Below are positions 32,877 through 42,200 of a stretch of 64,000 nucleotides of DNA, piece after piece. Position 1 is the first letter of the stretch, and every line of letters begins with the position of its first letter. The stretch is from Amphibalanus amphitrite (Eukaryota; Arthropoda; Thecostraca; Balanomorpha; Balanidae): NCBI RefSeq assembly GCF_019059575.1, contig NW_024881831.1, forward strand, positions 372,001-436,000, in the 5' to 3' direction. The notes under the pieces were generated by a model. It was given only the letters and a program-made list of their open reading frames with translations, did not search any database and was not told the DNA's origin. The translations under genes were made by a program, and so were the position numbers.

Positions 32877-33857
32877 TCAGTGATCGCCCGACGACTGATA
32901 GCCGCTCCAGACCAGCCGAGCAGCCACTGCGTCCTCCACGGCCATCCCGAACGACAGGAACACGCTGATCTTGTCCTTGTCGGCTGCGGCGGAGCCCGAC
33001 ACCAGCTCTCCCACCTCGGCGTGCACCGGCACGCGCACGGGACCGACCTCACTAGCGGCGCCCTCTCGACTGTCGGTGTAGACGGCGGCGCGCTGCAGCA
33101 GGGCCGGCTCCAGCTCCGTCTTGTGAGGAACCTTGCCTCCCACTGCGTTGATGTGGACGCCTTTGTCTGGTAGCCAGGAGTCGAACAGGATCGGCTCTGG
33201 CGAGGCGGTGGTGGTGTTGATGACGTCAGCGCCGGCGACACACAGCTGCGCCGACTCGCTGTGCACGAACCGCACGGCCGGGTACTGCTGAGACAGAGAC
33301 TCCACCAGCTCACCAGTAGCCGCTCGGTTCCGGCCCCACAACCGCACCTCCTTGACTCCATCACTGGCCTCCAGGAACGCCTCTGCGTGTGAGCGCGCCT
33401 GGACGCCCGAGCCGAGGATGGCCAGCACGCTGGAGCGCGCCGCCAGGTGGCGCGTGGCCGCCACGGAGGCGGCCGCTGTGCGCCGGGCGGTGATACACTC
33501 TCCACTCATCAGCGCAAGCAGTGATCCATCTGCGGGACTGTGCACCAGTATTGTCGATTGTATCTTGGGTAGGTTGACGTTCTCGGGGAATGACGTCACC
33601 AGCTTGGTGGCAATGATGTCAGCACTCTTACTGAAGGCTGACATCGAGCCGAACCACCCGGAGCCGGGCGGGAGGAAGAAACTGGAGCGCACCGGCTGCT
33701 GCACGGACCCGTCCCGGCGCGAGTAGTCGGCCAGGCTGCGCTCAACAGCATCCACCAGCGGCCGCCAGGGCAGCAGCGCCTCTACGGCGCTATCGTCCAG
33801 GAACGGCGGCGCGCCGGCCATCTCAGCAACGTCCGACCGCTGCTCACTGCTGAGCAC
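32877..33857 (-). CDS. CRYM: Mu-crystallin / ornithine cyclodeaminase family protein (ketimine reductase)
   Basis: The 326-residue protein is a little longer than the vertebrate 314. The family reduces cyclic ketimines with NAD(P)H, and vertebrate mu-crystallin also binds thyroid hormone. The signature block GECITARRTAAASVAATRHL (about residues 118-137) is followed by the Rossmann segment ILGSGVQARSHAEAF near 147. CVAGADVINTTTASPEPILF and HINAVGGKVPHKTELEP then appear in family order, and GMAVEDAVAARLVW closes the protein. Two Met codons are possible starts; the first is used here, and the second lies 12 codons in, closer to vertebrate length. The CDS is intronless and very GC-rich. Whether the insect-type enzyme has the same substrate is not known from the sequence. 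Confidence 0.92.
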   Translation of the reverse strand: MLSSEQRSDVAEMAGAPPFLDDSAVEALLPWRPLVDAVERSLADYSRRDGSVQQPVRSSFFLPPGSGWFGSMSAFSKSADIIATKLVTSFPENVNLPKIQSTILVHSPADGSLLALMSGECITARRTAAASVAATRHLAARSSVLAILGSGVQARSHAEAFLEASDGVKEVRLWGRNRAATGELVESLSQQYPAVRFVHSESAQLCVAGADVINTTTASPEPILFDSWLPDKGVHINAVGGKVPHKTELEPALLQRAAVYTDSREGAASEVGPVRVPVHAEVGELVSGSAAADKDKISVFLSFGMAVEDAVAARLVWSGYQSSGDH

Positions 33858-34701
33858 CAGCGCTGCCGGCAGACGGGCGGCCGCCGCTCAGCACCAGCGC
33901 GCTCCAAAATCAGTCGTGACCCGGTCGTCCCTCACGGCGTTGGACACGGAAGTTTTCGGGTTATTTAGGTCACATGGATGGTTCCCAGCGTACCACATAT
34001 TCTCTTTAGAATATATCTATTTAGTGAAGGCTGATTTGGATGCTCTAAAATTAATGTCCTTGGTGAATGAAACTTCAAAGACCAGTATGAATCCTTTCTG
34101 ATTGATGGTACCCATTCATACAAATGAGATCTGTTTCTAATTTCTGGACCACTGTGGGGATCAAGATGTTGTGGCAAGGCATGCTACATATGCTCTTCTG
34201 TAAGTTATTTGTTATTTGTGACAAAATGCAGTCACATAGGTATCTGCCAACATTCATATGGGTTTTATTCAATGATTTGCTGTGTGCAGTGCAGGCACCA
34301 GTCTGCAAAATATGACAGGGTTAGACAGGATCTTGTCAGGACAAACTCTGTGGGGCCGGGGCAGATAGCAGAACAGCCCTTGGAAAGTCAGGGCAGAGTT
34401 AAGAAATTTCTGGGCTGCTGACCACTTAGGTACAGTTGAGGCCTGAGGTAAGCCGGAGTAGTGCCAGTACCAAGAACTGAAAACAGCAAATGCAGTATTG
34501 TTGAAACTGTTCAAGTGCCCAAGAAAAAGTGATATAGGCCACAGTCACTGTTGAGTGTGGAGACTGGAGGTGCAGAAATCATCACTACATAATTACTGCC
34601 ATAACCATTGAGCTAAGATTTCCCACAGGCCACACTAAATGGTCGGACACATCTCTGTGTAAATCAACTCTTACCGTGATAATTCGTTATCGTTATCCAG
34701 C
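33858..34701. other. Upstream flank of the mu-crystallin gene
   Basis: GC-rich for about 90 bases, then AT-rich. No gene or repeat is supported. It probably contains the promoter of the minus-strand gene. Confidence 0.45.
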
Positions 34702-35389
34702 ACTCACGACATAGGCGTCGCCAGAGATTTTCGGTTGGGGGGGCAAAATCAACTTTTGTGTCAAAACTTGCCTTTCCCCAGTCTTAAATCACTCATTTTA
34801 CATATCATTCGACGCGCAATGGTGCGAGGAATCCCATGGTGACAAAGGTTTCCTTCTAGCTATGACATGTAATTTTTTTACAGAAAAATTCGAAATTTTG
34901 AAATTTCATAACAAAACGACTGGTAGAATTATAGTGGCTGCGATTGCCGACGCACTGCAGAGGGGCGAGGGCCCCTGTGCAGACGCTCGACGCTCATGAT
35001 CATTACCTACCCATTAAGAGGTGAAAAACGCTCCATTTGATCGGATCACCCTGCTAAAACCTCCATTCACGCATGCATGCAGATATTTTACGTGAAATGC
35101 ATAGGACTTATCCCAGCCGCCGATCGTAGCTGAGTTGGGCATTCGGCGGAGAGTGAATGTGTGAAGTGTGAATCGGAAGTAATTCACCTTTGCTCCAGTG
35201 AGAGGAAGTGTTTTGTTCACTCGAGTGTGAACATGTTTTGTTCACTCGAGTGTGAACAAAAGTTTCTCGTTTTTCGTGTGAAGGGAAGCGCTGCAAACGT
35301 GAACAAAAACTGTTAAACAGAACGAAAAGTTACGCACGGCATAGCGGCAAGGGATCCCTTAGAGATAGGTTTGTGACTTCCAGGCCATT

Positions 35390-35895
35390 TCAGGCCACTC
35401 AGGGTCAGTGCTGACTCTCAGAAGCCTGCTTAGGATCCCGGAGATCGACGTGGGTCACCTCAAATATTTACGCGTACGTGGTGCCTTAGGGCTTTTCGAG
35501 CCCAAGGTGGGGTCCTCAGAAGCCAGTGTGGGCGGCGAGCGCTAAGAGACTAGGCCCAGGGTGAGCCTGGAGCCCTCGGATAGCAGTGTGAACCCTCGGG
35601 GTCTATGTCGAATCCCTAAGGACCCTACGTAGGGACATAATAAACATGTGTTGCGGACCTCAGGGACAGGTCCGCTCAGGGACACGTGAGCTGTGACCCC
35701 GCAGATGCCGGCTTGGGGTTGGCAAAGTCTGTCGCCTCAAAAATTTGGCTGAACTATCAGAGGCCAGTTAAGGTTCTCAGAAATGTTCGAAGGCTCAAAG
35801 ATCCCTGTATGGGCCCTCAGAGAACATGGACACCAGTGGGGCTTTCAGAGGCCGGTTTGGGCCCTCTGAAAGCTTCTTTAGGGCTCAGTGGAGTG
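35390..35895. repeat. Degenerate CTCAGA/GGCCCT-rich repeat region
   Basis: Motifs such as CCCTCAGAG, CTCAGAAGCC and GGGCCCTCTGAAAG recur at irregular spacing. It looks like an old tandem array inside the hAT-type element and is not coding. Confidence 0.45.
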
Positions 35896-35897
35896 TA

Positions 35898-36109
35898 CAG
35901 TCTGTCTTAAAAGTACCGCGCAAAGTGACGGTGGATCCATCAAGCCTGACTGAGGTAGGTCATGCTATAATTTGAAAGTCACCGAACCAATTGACCTAGG
36001 GAATGGACGAGGATGTGAATTGCTTCAGTGACTCAAATTTAGTAGGCCCTTCCTCGGTCAGGCATGATGGATCCACCGTCACTTTGCGCGGTACTTTTAA
36101 GACAGACTG
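35898..36109. mobile_element. Tc1/mariner-type MITE, 212 bp
   Basis: Terminal inverted repeats of about 57 bp start CAGTCTGTCTTAAAAGTACC and differ at only about two positions. TA flanks both ends (35896-35897 and 36110-36111). It is non-coding and nested in the hAT-type element. Confidence 0.93.
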
Positions 36110-36310
36110 TACGGTACTTGAGCCTGTCGCAGACATTTGACGAGAGTTGAGAAAGGCCCCGAAGATTTCGTTTCACGCTTTGAACGAAAATTGTGTCAGC
36201 ACTCCAAAACTTATGAAAATCAGCTGTAAAATGTAATAAAGAACGAACTAGAAACATGTAATGAATCACATCATTGACATTTCCGAGTCTGGACTTGGAG
36301 TCGATTCCAG

Positions 36311-36875
36311 GACAAATCTTCGTATGGCATTTCTTCGTCGCGCAATTCTTCGTCCGCATTTCTTCGTCCGCAAATCTTCGTCGGCGCATTTATTCGTGTC
36401 GCATTACTTCGTCTCGCATTTCTTCGTAGGTGCAAAAATTCGTAGCGCATTTCTTCGTATCCGCATTTCTTCGTCGGCGCATTTCTTCGTCAAGCATTTT
36501 TTCGTCCACGCATTTCTTCGTCTACGCAAATCTTCGTCCGCATTTCTTCGTCCACGCAAATCGTCGTCTGCGCAAATCTTCGTCCGCAAATCTTCGTCTC
36601 CGCAAATCTTCGTCCGCAAATCTTCGTCCGCATTTTTTCGTCCACGCATTTCTTCGTCTACGCAAATCTTCGTCCGCATTTCTTCGTCCACGCAAATCTT
36701 CGTCCCCGCAAATCTTCGTCCGCAAATCTTCGTCCGCAAATCTTCGTCCGCAAATTTTCGTCCGCATTTTTCGTCCACGCATTTCTTCGTCCAATCAAAT
36801 CTTCGTCCGCAAATCTTCGTCCGCAAATCTTTGTCTGCGCTATCTTCGTCTCCGCAAACATTCGTCCACAAATGT
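36311..36875. repeat. 14/16-bp tandem array, left arm
   Basis: The units CTTCGTCCGCAAAT and CTTCGTCCACGCATTT alternate, about 38 in all. The mirror array in the right arm is at about 38470-39046. All three frames on each strand are open because the unit has no stop, which gives false ORFs rich in FVRKSSSA or DEDLRTKICG. Confidence 0.9.
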
Positions 36876-37095
36876 GGTTCAATAAAACCATGAAAAAATA
36901 TCAGACAGTCAAGTAAATGACGAATTTAATGCAAGGAATGGATAATCAAAACTTTTGAAGACAGGTAGATGAGGTCAGTCAGGTGAAGCTATTGTATTTG
37001 GGAGCCGACAATCGTAACATTCCTCATTTGTGTCCCGGACATTCTTTTTTTTTGCGGTCGTTGAATGACAATATAATCTCTTGTACCCTCGCCGG

Positions 37096-37227
37096 CATAG
37101 GCGGCGGAACGGGGAGGGCACCGGGGCACCGTTCCCCTCTTTAATTTTGGCCTTTTAACAGTAGCCCTATGGACGTTGCATGGAAAGCATATTGGACCAA
37201 AAGTCGGCAGTGCCGTGCCCGCTACTG
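37096..37227. mobile_element. hAT-like family D copy in the left arm (26-bp deletion)
   Basis: It starts CATAGGCGGCGGAAC and ends GCTACTG. The flanks CTCGCCGG (37088-37095) and CCCGCCGG (37228-37235) are a 7-of-8 duplication. Compared with the right-arm copy it lacks the stretch CCCCTTAATTGAAGATGTTC and a few bases around it. Confidence 0.75.
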
Positions 37228-37524
37228 CCCGCCGGGCCTATTTGTTTTCTACGGTACACGCCGGCCGAGGGGGCGGGTACGACCCCCCCCCCCCCATCGC
37301 CGTTTCGCCACTGGTGGAGCTAGCGCGTCGCGGAAAAAATACGAGCGTGTGCGCCGTTACGAGCCGCAGAGATTAATACCCGATTTTAAGGCCTTCTAGG
37401 TCAGCGGTCGGCATACGGCCCGCGGGCCGGATCCGGCCAGGTGGGTGACGGTTGGATCCGGCCCGCGACCAGCTGACGTCCGGCCCGCGGCTGGTATCAG
37501 CGACTTACATCGTGTTCCGGCCCG

Positions 37525-37769
37525 CGGTTCCTTCATAAATCGACTCCGATATAAAAGTGACTCAAATGTGCTTTGGCACAACAGTTCTTCCTTCGCACAC
37601 TTCATGAGTTTATAAACACCATTTGCGGGTGTTTTTGTCTAATTCTACTTCTAGACAAAACTTGCAACGGTAAGATTTGGTCAGCAGCTTTTGCGCGCAG
37701 CATCAACGACTGCTGCAGCTGCGTGCACTTGGCGGCTTCACGTGGTCTACTCGCTTAACCTTCCAGGCG

Positions 37770-37800
<31 letters not shown>

Positions 37801-37802
37801 GG
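37525..37802. repeat. Unique spacer of the palindrome, with a TTAA-type end and a GT/G run
   Basis: It is unrelated to either arm. At 37755 it reads TTAACCTTCCAGGCGG, the same as the left border of the piggyBac-type element at 17421, followed by a TG run and about 18 G that lead straight into the right arm. No matching right end is present, so it is a solo end or a fragment. Confidence 0.6.
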
Positions 37803-38101
37803 CGGGCCGGAACACGATGTAAGTCGCTGATACCAGCCGCGGGCCGGACGTCAGATGGTCGCGGGCCGGATCCAACCGTCACCCACCTTGCCGGATCCGG
37901 CCCGCGGGCCGTATGCCGACCCCTGACCTAGAAGGCCTTAAAATCGGGTATTAATCTCTGCGGCTCGTAACGGCGCACACGCTCGTTTTTTCCGCGACGC
38001 GCTAGCTCCACCAGTGGCGAAACGGCGATGGGGGGGGGGGGGGGGGTCGTACCCGCCCCCTCGGCCGGCGTGTACCGTAGAAAACAAATAGGTCCGGCGG
38101 G

Positions 38102-38256
38102 CAGTAGCGGCGGAACATCTTCAATTAAGGGGGGCACGGCACTGCCGACTTTTGGTCCAATATGCTTTCCATGCAACGCCCATAGGGCTACTGTTAAAAG
38201 GCCAAAATTAAAGAGGGGAACGGTGCCCCGGTGCCCTCCCCGTTCCGCCGCCTATG
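38102..38256. mobile_element. hAT-like family D copy in the right arm (complete)
   Basis: The ends are CAGTAGCGGCGGAAC and GTTCCGCCGCCTATG, with flanks CCGGCGGG and CCGGCGAG. It is the mirror of the left-arm copy at the same arm position. It retains the uninterrupted TTAA site that the element at 21016 used in the 20.9-kb copy. Confidence 0.78.
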
Positions 38257-38469
38257 CCGGCGAGGGTACAAGAGATTATATTGTCGTTCAACGACCGCGA
38301 AAAAAAAGAATGTCCGGGACACAAATGATATGGAATGTTACGATTGTCGGCTCCAAATACAATAGCTTAACACCTGACTGACCTCATCTACCTGACATCA
38401 TCCATTCCATGCATCAAATTCGTCATTCACTTGACTGTCTGATATTTCTTCATGCTTTTATTGAACCAC

Positions 38470-39046
38470 ATTTGTGGACGAGTGTTTGCGGAGACGAAGA
38501 TAGCGCAGACAAAGATTTGCGGACGAAGATTTGCGGACGAAGATTTGATTGGACGAAGAAATGCGTGGACGAAAAATGCGGACAAAAATTTGCGGACGAA
38601 GATTTGCGGACGAAGATTTGCGGACGAAGATTTGCGGACGAAGATTTGCGGGGACGAAGATTTGCGTGGACGAAGAAATGCGGACGAAGATTTGCGTAGA
38701 CGAAGAAATGCGTGGACGAAAAAATGCAGACGAAGATTTGCGGACGAAGATTTGCGGAGACGAAGATTTGCGGACGAAGATTTGCGCAGACGAAGATTTG
38801 CGTGGACGAAGAAATGCGGACGAAGATTTGCGTAGACGAAGAAATGCGTGGACGAAAAAATGCTTGACGAAGAAATGCGCCGACGAAGAAATGCGGATAC
38901 GAAGAAATGCGCTACGAATTTTTGCACCTACGAAGAAATGCGAGACGAAGTAATGCGACACGAATAAATGCGCCGACGAAGATTTGCGGACGAAGAAATG
39001 CGGACGAAATATTGCGCGACGAAGAAATGCCATACGAAGATTTGTC
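38470..39046. repeat. 14/16-bp tandem array, right arm
   Basis: Inverted copy of the left-arm array (unit ATTTGCGGACGAAG in plus sense). Unit order is largely preserved between the arms, with occasional differences, so the arms have not fully homogenised. Confidence 0.9.
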
Positions 39047-39281
39047 CGGTTACGCTTGGAGTCTTGAAGACTTTGGCGACTGCGAGTCAGACTCTGGTTT
39101 GAACTGCACGCTCCAACCGAGTCTGACCTCACAGGCATTCTCAGAAAGGTACCCCCCCCCCCATTTTTTCCCGACTCCAAAATCTCATCGGATCTGTATC
39201 GATCTCAGGGGGTGCCCGGTCCGAGGTTGGGGGGGCAAGCTGCCCCGCTTGCCCCCCCGTGGCGACGCTAATGACTCACGA

Positions 39282-42200
39282 CACCCACAAAAATTCCTCA
39301 AATTCGCAGTAATAAACTCTTGAATAAACTCATCAACTCAACAATTCAAACGACGACACACGGGCTCTCTCTATCGTCTGGAGGTTTCGAAAGATGCTCT
39401 CCAGAGATGGCGCTAGTAAGTTTGGTTGACATGACGTCATGCTTAAAAGTGATGAGTTTTGTGAGAGCAAATGTAATAATAGTTGAAAATTTTGTACTTT
39501 TGCTTATTTGAGAAAAAATAAATATACAATTGTTCAAAACAGCATTTTCCTCATTCATCCTTCATTGTTTTAAGAGGAATAAAGACAGTTTAAATCTTTT
39601 TTCTTGGCCGCAATTCGCACACGCACTAAATTAAAAGCTGGAGTTTTGTGCGTTCGTAAATTGTGATTTGAGAAAATAAATTGACAATAATCTTTTGGCA
39701 TTTTGCTTTACAATCATTTTTCAATGCAGATATATGCATAAATTATTCAAAAATAGGCATATCTTTGAAATATTATGATTTTCCACAAACAAATTTTTCC
39801 AAAAATCTGAACTACTTACAACTGACGAACGCATCCAATAATCTGGATGTCTTAGGATGAGTTCGTCATTTTTTCCCAAGGAAAAACGATACAGTTTAAG
39901 CTACTTTACCGATTTATTAGGGTACTTTTGCCAATGAATTAATAAATAAATAAATGACAACAATTAATCTCATTATCAACCATACTCGGAAGAATTTTCT
40001 TCGCATAAGCGCGAACACATCCGCGCTTTCATGAAAAGTAGCGCCTGTAGATGTCAGGACTGCTGCTTTATGTTTCGCAAGGTGGCGCAGCGCGCAGCCC
40101 GCAGGGTACCGACTACCGAGGCTGAGGTCTCCAGACTCTCTCCGAGTCTCCACCACGATTTAGCTTGGAAATGGCCAATGGGGAAGGCCTCACCCAAAAA
40201 AACGGACGCCCTTTACACAGCTGCATAACGAGAATGAATTATTGGCATAGATGACCATACGTCCCCTCCCCCTCTCCGCCCCAGCTCAATTGGAAATATC
40301 GCCTATTTTCCTTAGTCATTTATATTCTGACTAATTTCTCACTCTTCCCAGTAAACCTTAACATGCATGATGCAGATGTCCACTGCGTAAGTCGTGTGCT
40401 TGCGTAAGTGTGCCAACTATATAGTGCTGCCTACACTCTACCTAGTGCCTACTGCTTCCACCATTGTCGTTATAATTGGTGATTCTCAGGTCAAAAGTTA
40501 CACAGTGGTCTCAGAGAACAATCGTTTCAACAAATTAACGATTCAAACCGTTGCATTCTGCTTATATTCCGGTCAGTTCTGCTACTAAACGATTCCGGCA
40601 AAACACTCTTTAGGTTATGTATTAGCGAACCACCACACAAAATTCGCCCAATCAATGGTCAGTTATTACTGCTGGGCTGAACCGTCATACGCTATATAGC
40701 CTATTGCAGTCAATATTTTCAGAACGATACCGACTGACGAAACACAACGTATTCGCGGATTCGCACATACGTTGGCACCCAGGTGGCCTGTCAGCAGCCG
40801 CACAAATTGAGATGGTACACCGTAAAGCATGCCTTTCCACACAGGCACAAGCACAGGGACACAAATTCTCAAAATCCAAACTTATTCCAATACTGGTCAA
40901 ATACGAGACGGGACGAGGCATAAAGTTTTGAGGTTTTCTCATGTTCATTCTTCTTTCAACACACGCGGCAGACTGCAGCAGAACATCTCACAGAGCTGCG
41001 CTGGATGCAGTCATGAGCTGGGACACGGTTTGTGACCAATGACCGATCGGGGGTGCCAGCCTCCTCCCGGCACGCGATGCACTGGCCGCCGCGCAGTCGA
41101 TGTCGGGGCACCGCCGGCATTCGCCGACAGGGTTCCATCCGATTCGGTGTATTGGTGGCAACCCGAACAGTGACCCACGCGAAGCTGGTGGACGTCGATG
41201 GCCAATGAGCGATGCCCTTCCGCGACCGGCGGTGGCAGTCGGTCCCACATCAAGAACAGATACCAGTCATGCGGTCAGTCGGCGACGGCGCGGTCGCGAG
41301 CCGATCTGATGGTCGCACGGTGGGCGTTGCCGACGTCCACCGGACCGTCGACTGGGGGAGCGCGGCCGCCTCTTGGCCGCCGCCTCTGGTCGGCGCGCTC
41401 GTTGCGCTGTGGGACGGCATCCACTGCAAGTCGTTCACTGTGAAGCGGTCGTTTGACCGGACCTGGCAGGCGGGGAAAGGGGGCCTCAGATGAAGTAAAA
41501 CCATCCCTCGGCCTCAGGCCAGCTTGAGCTGGCTCTCCACCTCACCATGTTAGATAAGCGGACACCCTCGTGATCATCGCAGCGATGATTGTCAATTGGT
41601 GTGTCATTATGGGAGAGGATGCCAGCCTCCTTTGCAAGATAGTCTGCCTTTAATATAGTGCAGCCCGACCCATTGCCTGTGGCAGCAGACTGGGCTTGAT
41701 AATGCAGTGCAGGACACACCAAACGTAAGCGGCCATCTGTACCCCCTGTGCAGTAGGGCTGACTCAAGAGCCCAGAGTTGCCCTCCCCCCACCATTCTGT
41801 GCACGTGATAACTGGATGGGACATGCCATGGTCAGCATCTGTTCAAAAGCTGCCCTAAGCATGTAAAGATCCACTGGCATGCTCGAGCATGGTCACAGTC
41901 AGTTCTCACTTCTCAGTTGAACCTCCAATGGAAACCCATCACAAAGTGTAGAGATCAGGGCGCCTCTCACACTGCAGCACACTCAACGACTGAGGCACCA
42001 TCTCATCACTTGCAGGTGGTTCTTGCCAGGAGCAATGCCAGCCACGCACATCAGGTGATAACAGCAGTGTACAACTGCAATCTACAAGCATCCATGTTCT
42101 TTCTGGTTTTCTCCTGTTGAGATCCACTGCCATGCATGAACTTGATGGGTTTTTGTTGCACTCCTCCCATGTGCAGACAGGTTTCTGCTGAAACAAAGCA

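Larger units (their letters stand above)
36303..39054. mobile_element. Foldback-like element: giant palindrome with tandem-repeat arms
   Basis: Left arm 36303-37524 and right arm 37803-39054 are inverted copies over about 1.2 kb, separated by a 278-bp unique spacer. The outer half of each arm is an array of 14- and 16-bp units (CTTCGTCCGCAAAT and relatives). The inner half holds a family-D hAT-like insertion and GC-rich sequence. A 9-bp direct repeat CTTGGAGTC (36294-36302 and 39055-39063) flanks it exactly. Long inverted repeats made of short tandem repeats plus 9-bp duplications are the known features of Foldback (FB)-type elements related to Mutator. No transposase is present in the spacer. 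The terminal 7 bp of the arms have diverged. Confidence 0.8.
34710..39273. mobile_element. Large hAT-type composite element carrying nested elements
   Basis: The ends are CATAGGCGTCGCCA and the complement of CATTAGCGTCGCCA. A perfect 8-bp duplication ACTCACGA flanks it (34702-34709 and 39274-39281). Both subterminal regions have a G run followed by CAA. Inside lie a mariner-type MITE (35898-36109) and a 2.75-kb Foldback-like palindrome (36303-39054). The remaining roughly 1.6 kb has no transposase frame. A short relative with similar termini lies at 46147-46316. Confidence 0.85.

Noticed and set aside
36311..36875. CRISPR-like regular spacing
   Set aside because: Units are directly tandem with no unique spacers, in a eukaryotic transposon.
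36261..36893. Long open frames on both strands in the 14/16-bp array, and the same at 38409-39180
   Set aside because: The unit contains no stop in any frame and its length is not a multiple of three. The apparent proteins are repeat artefacts.
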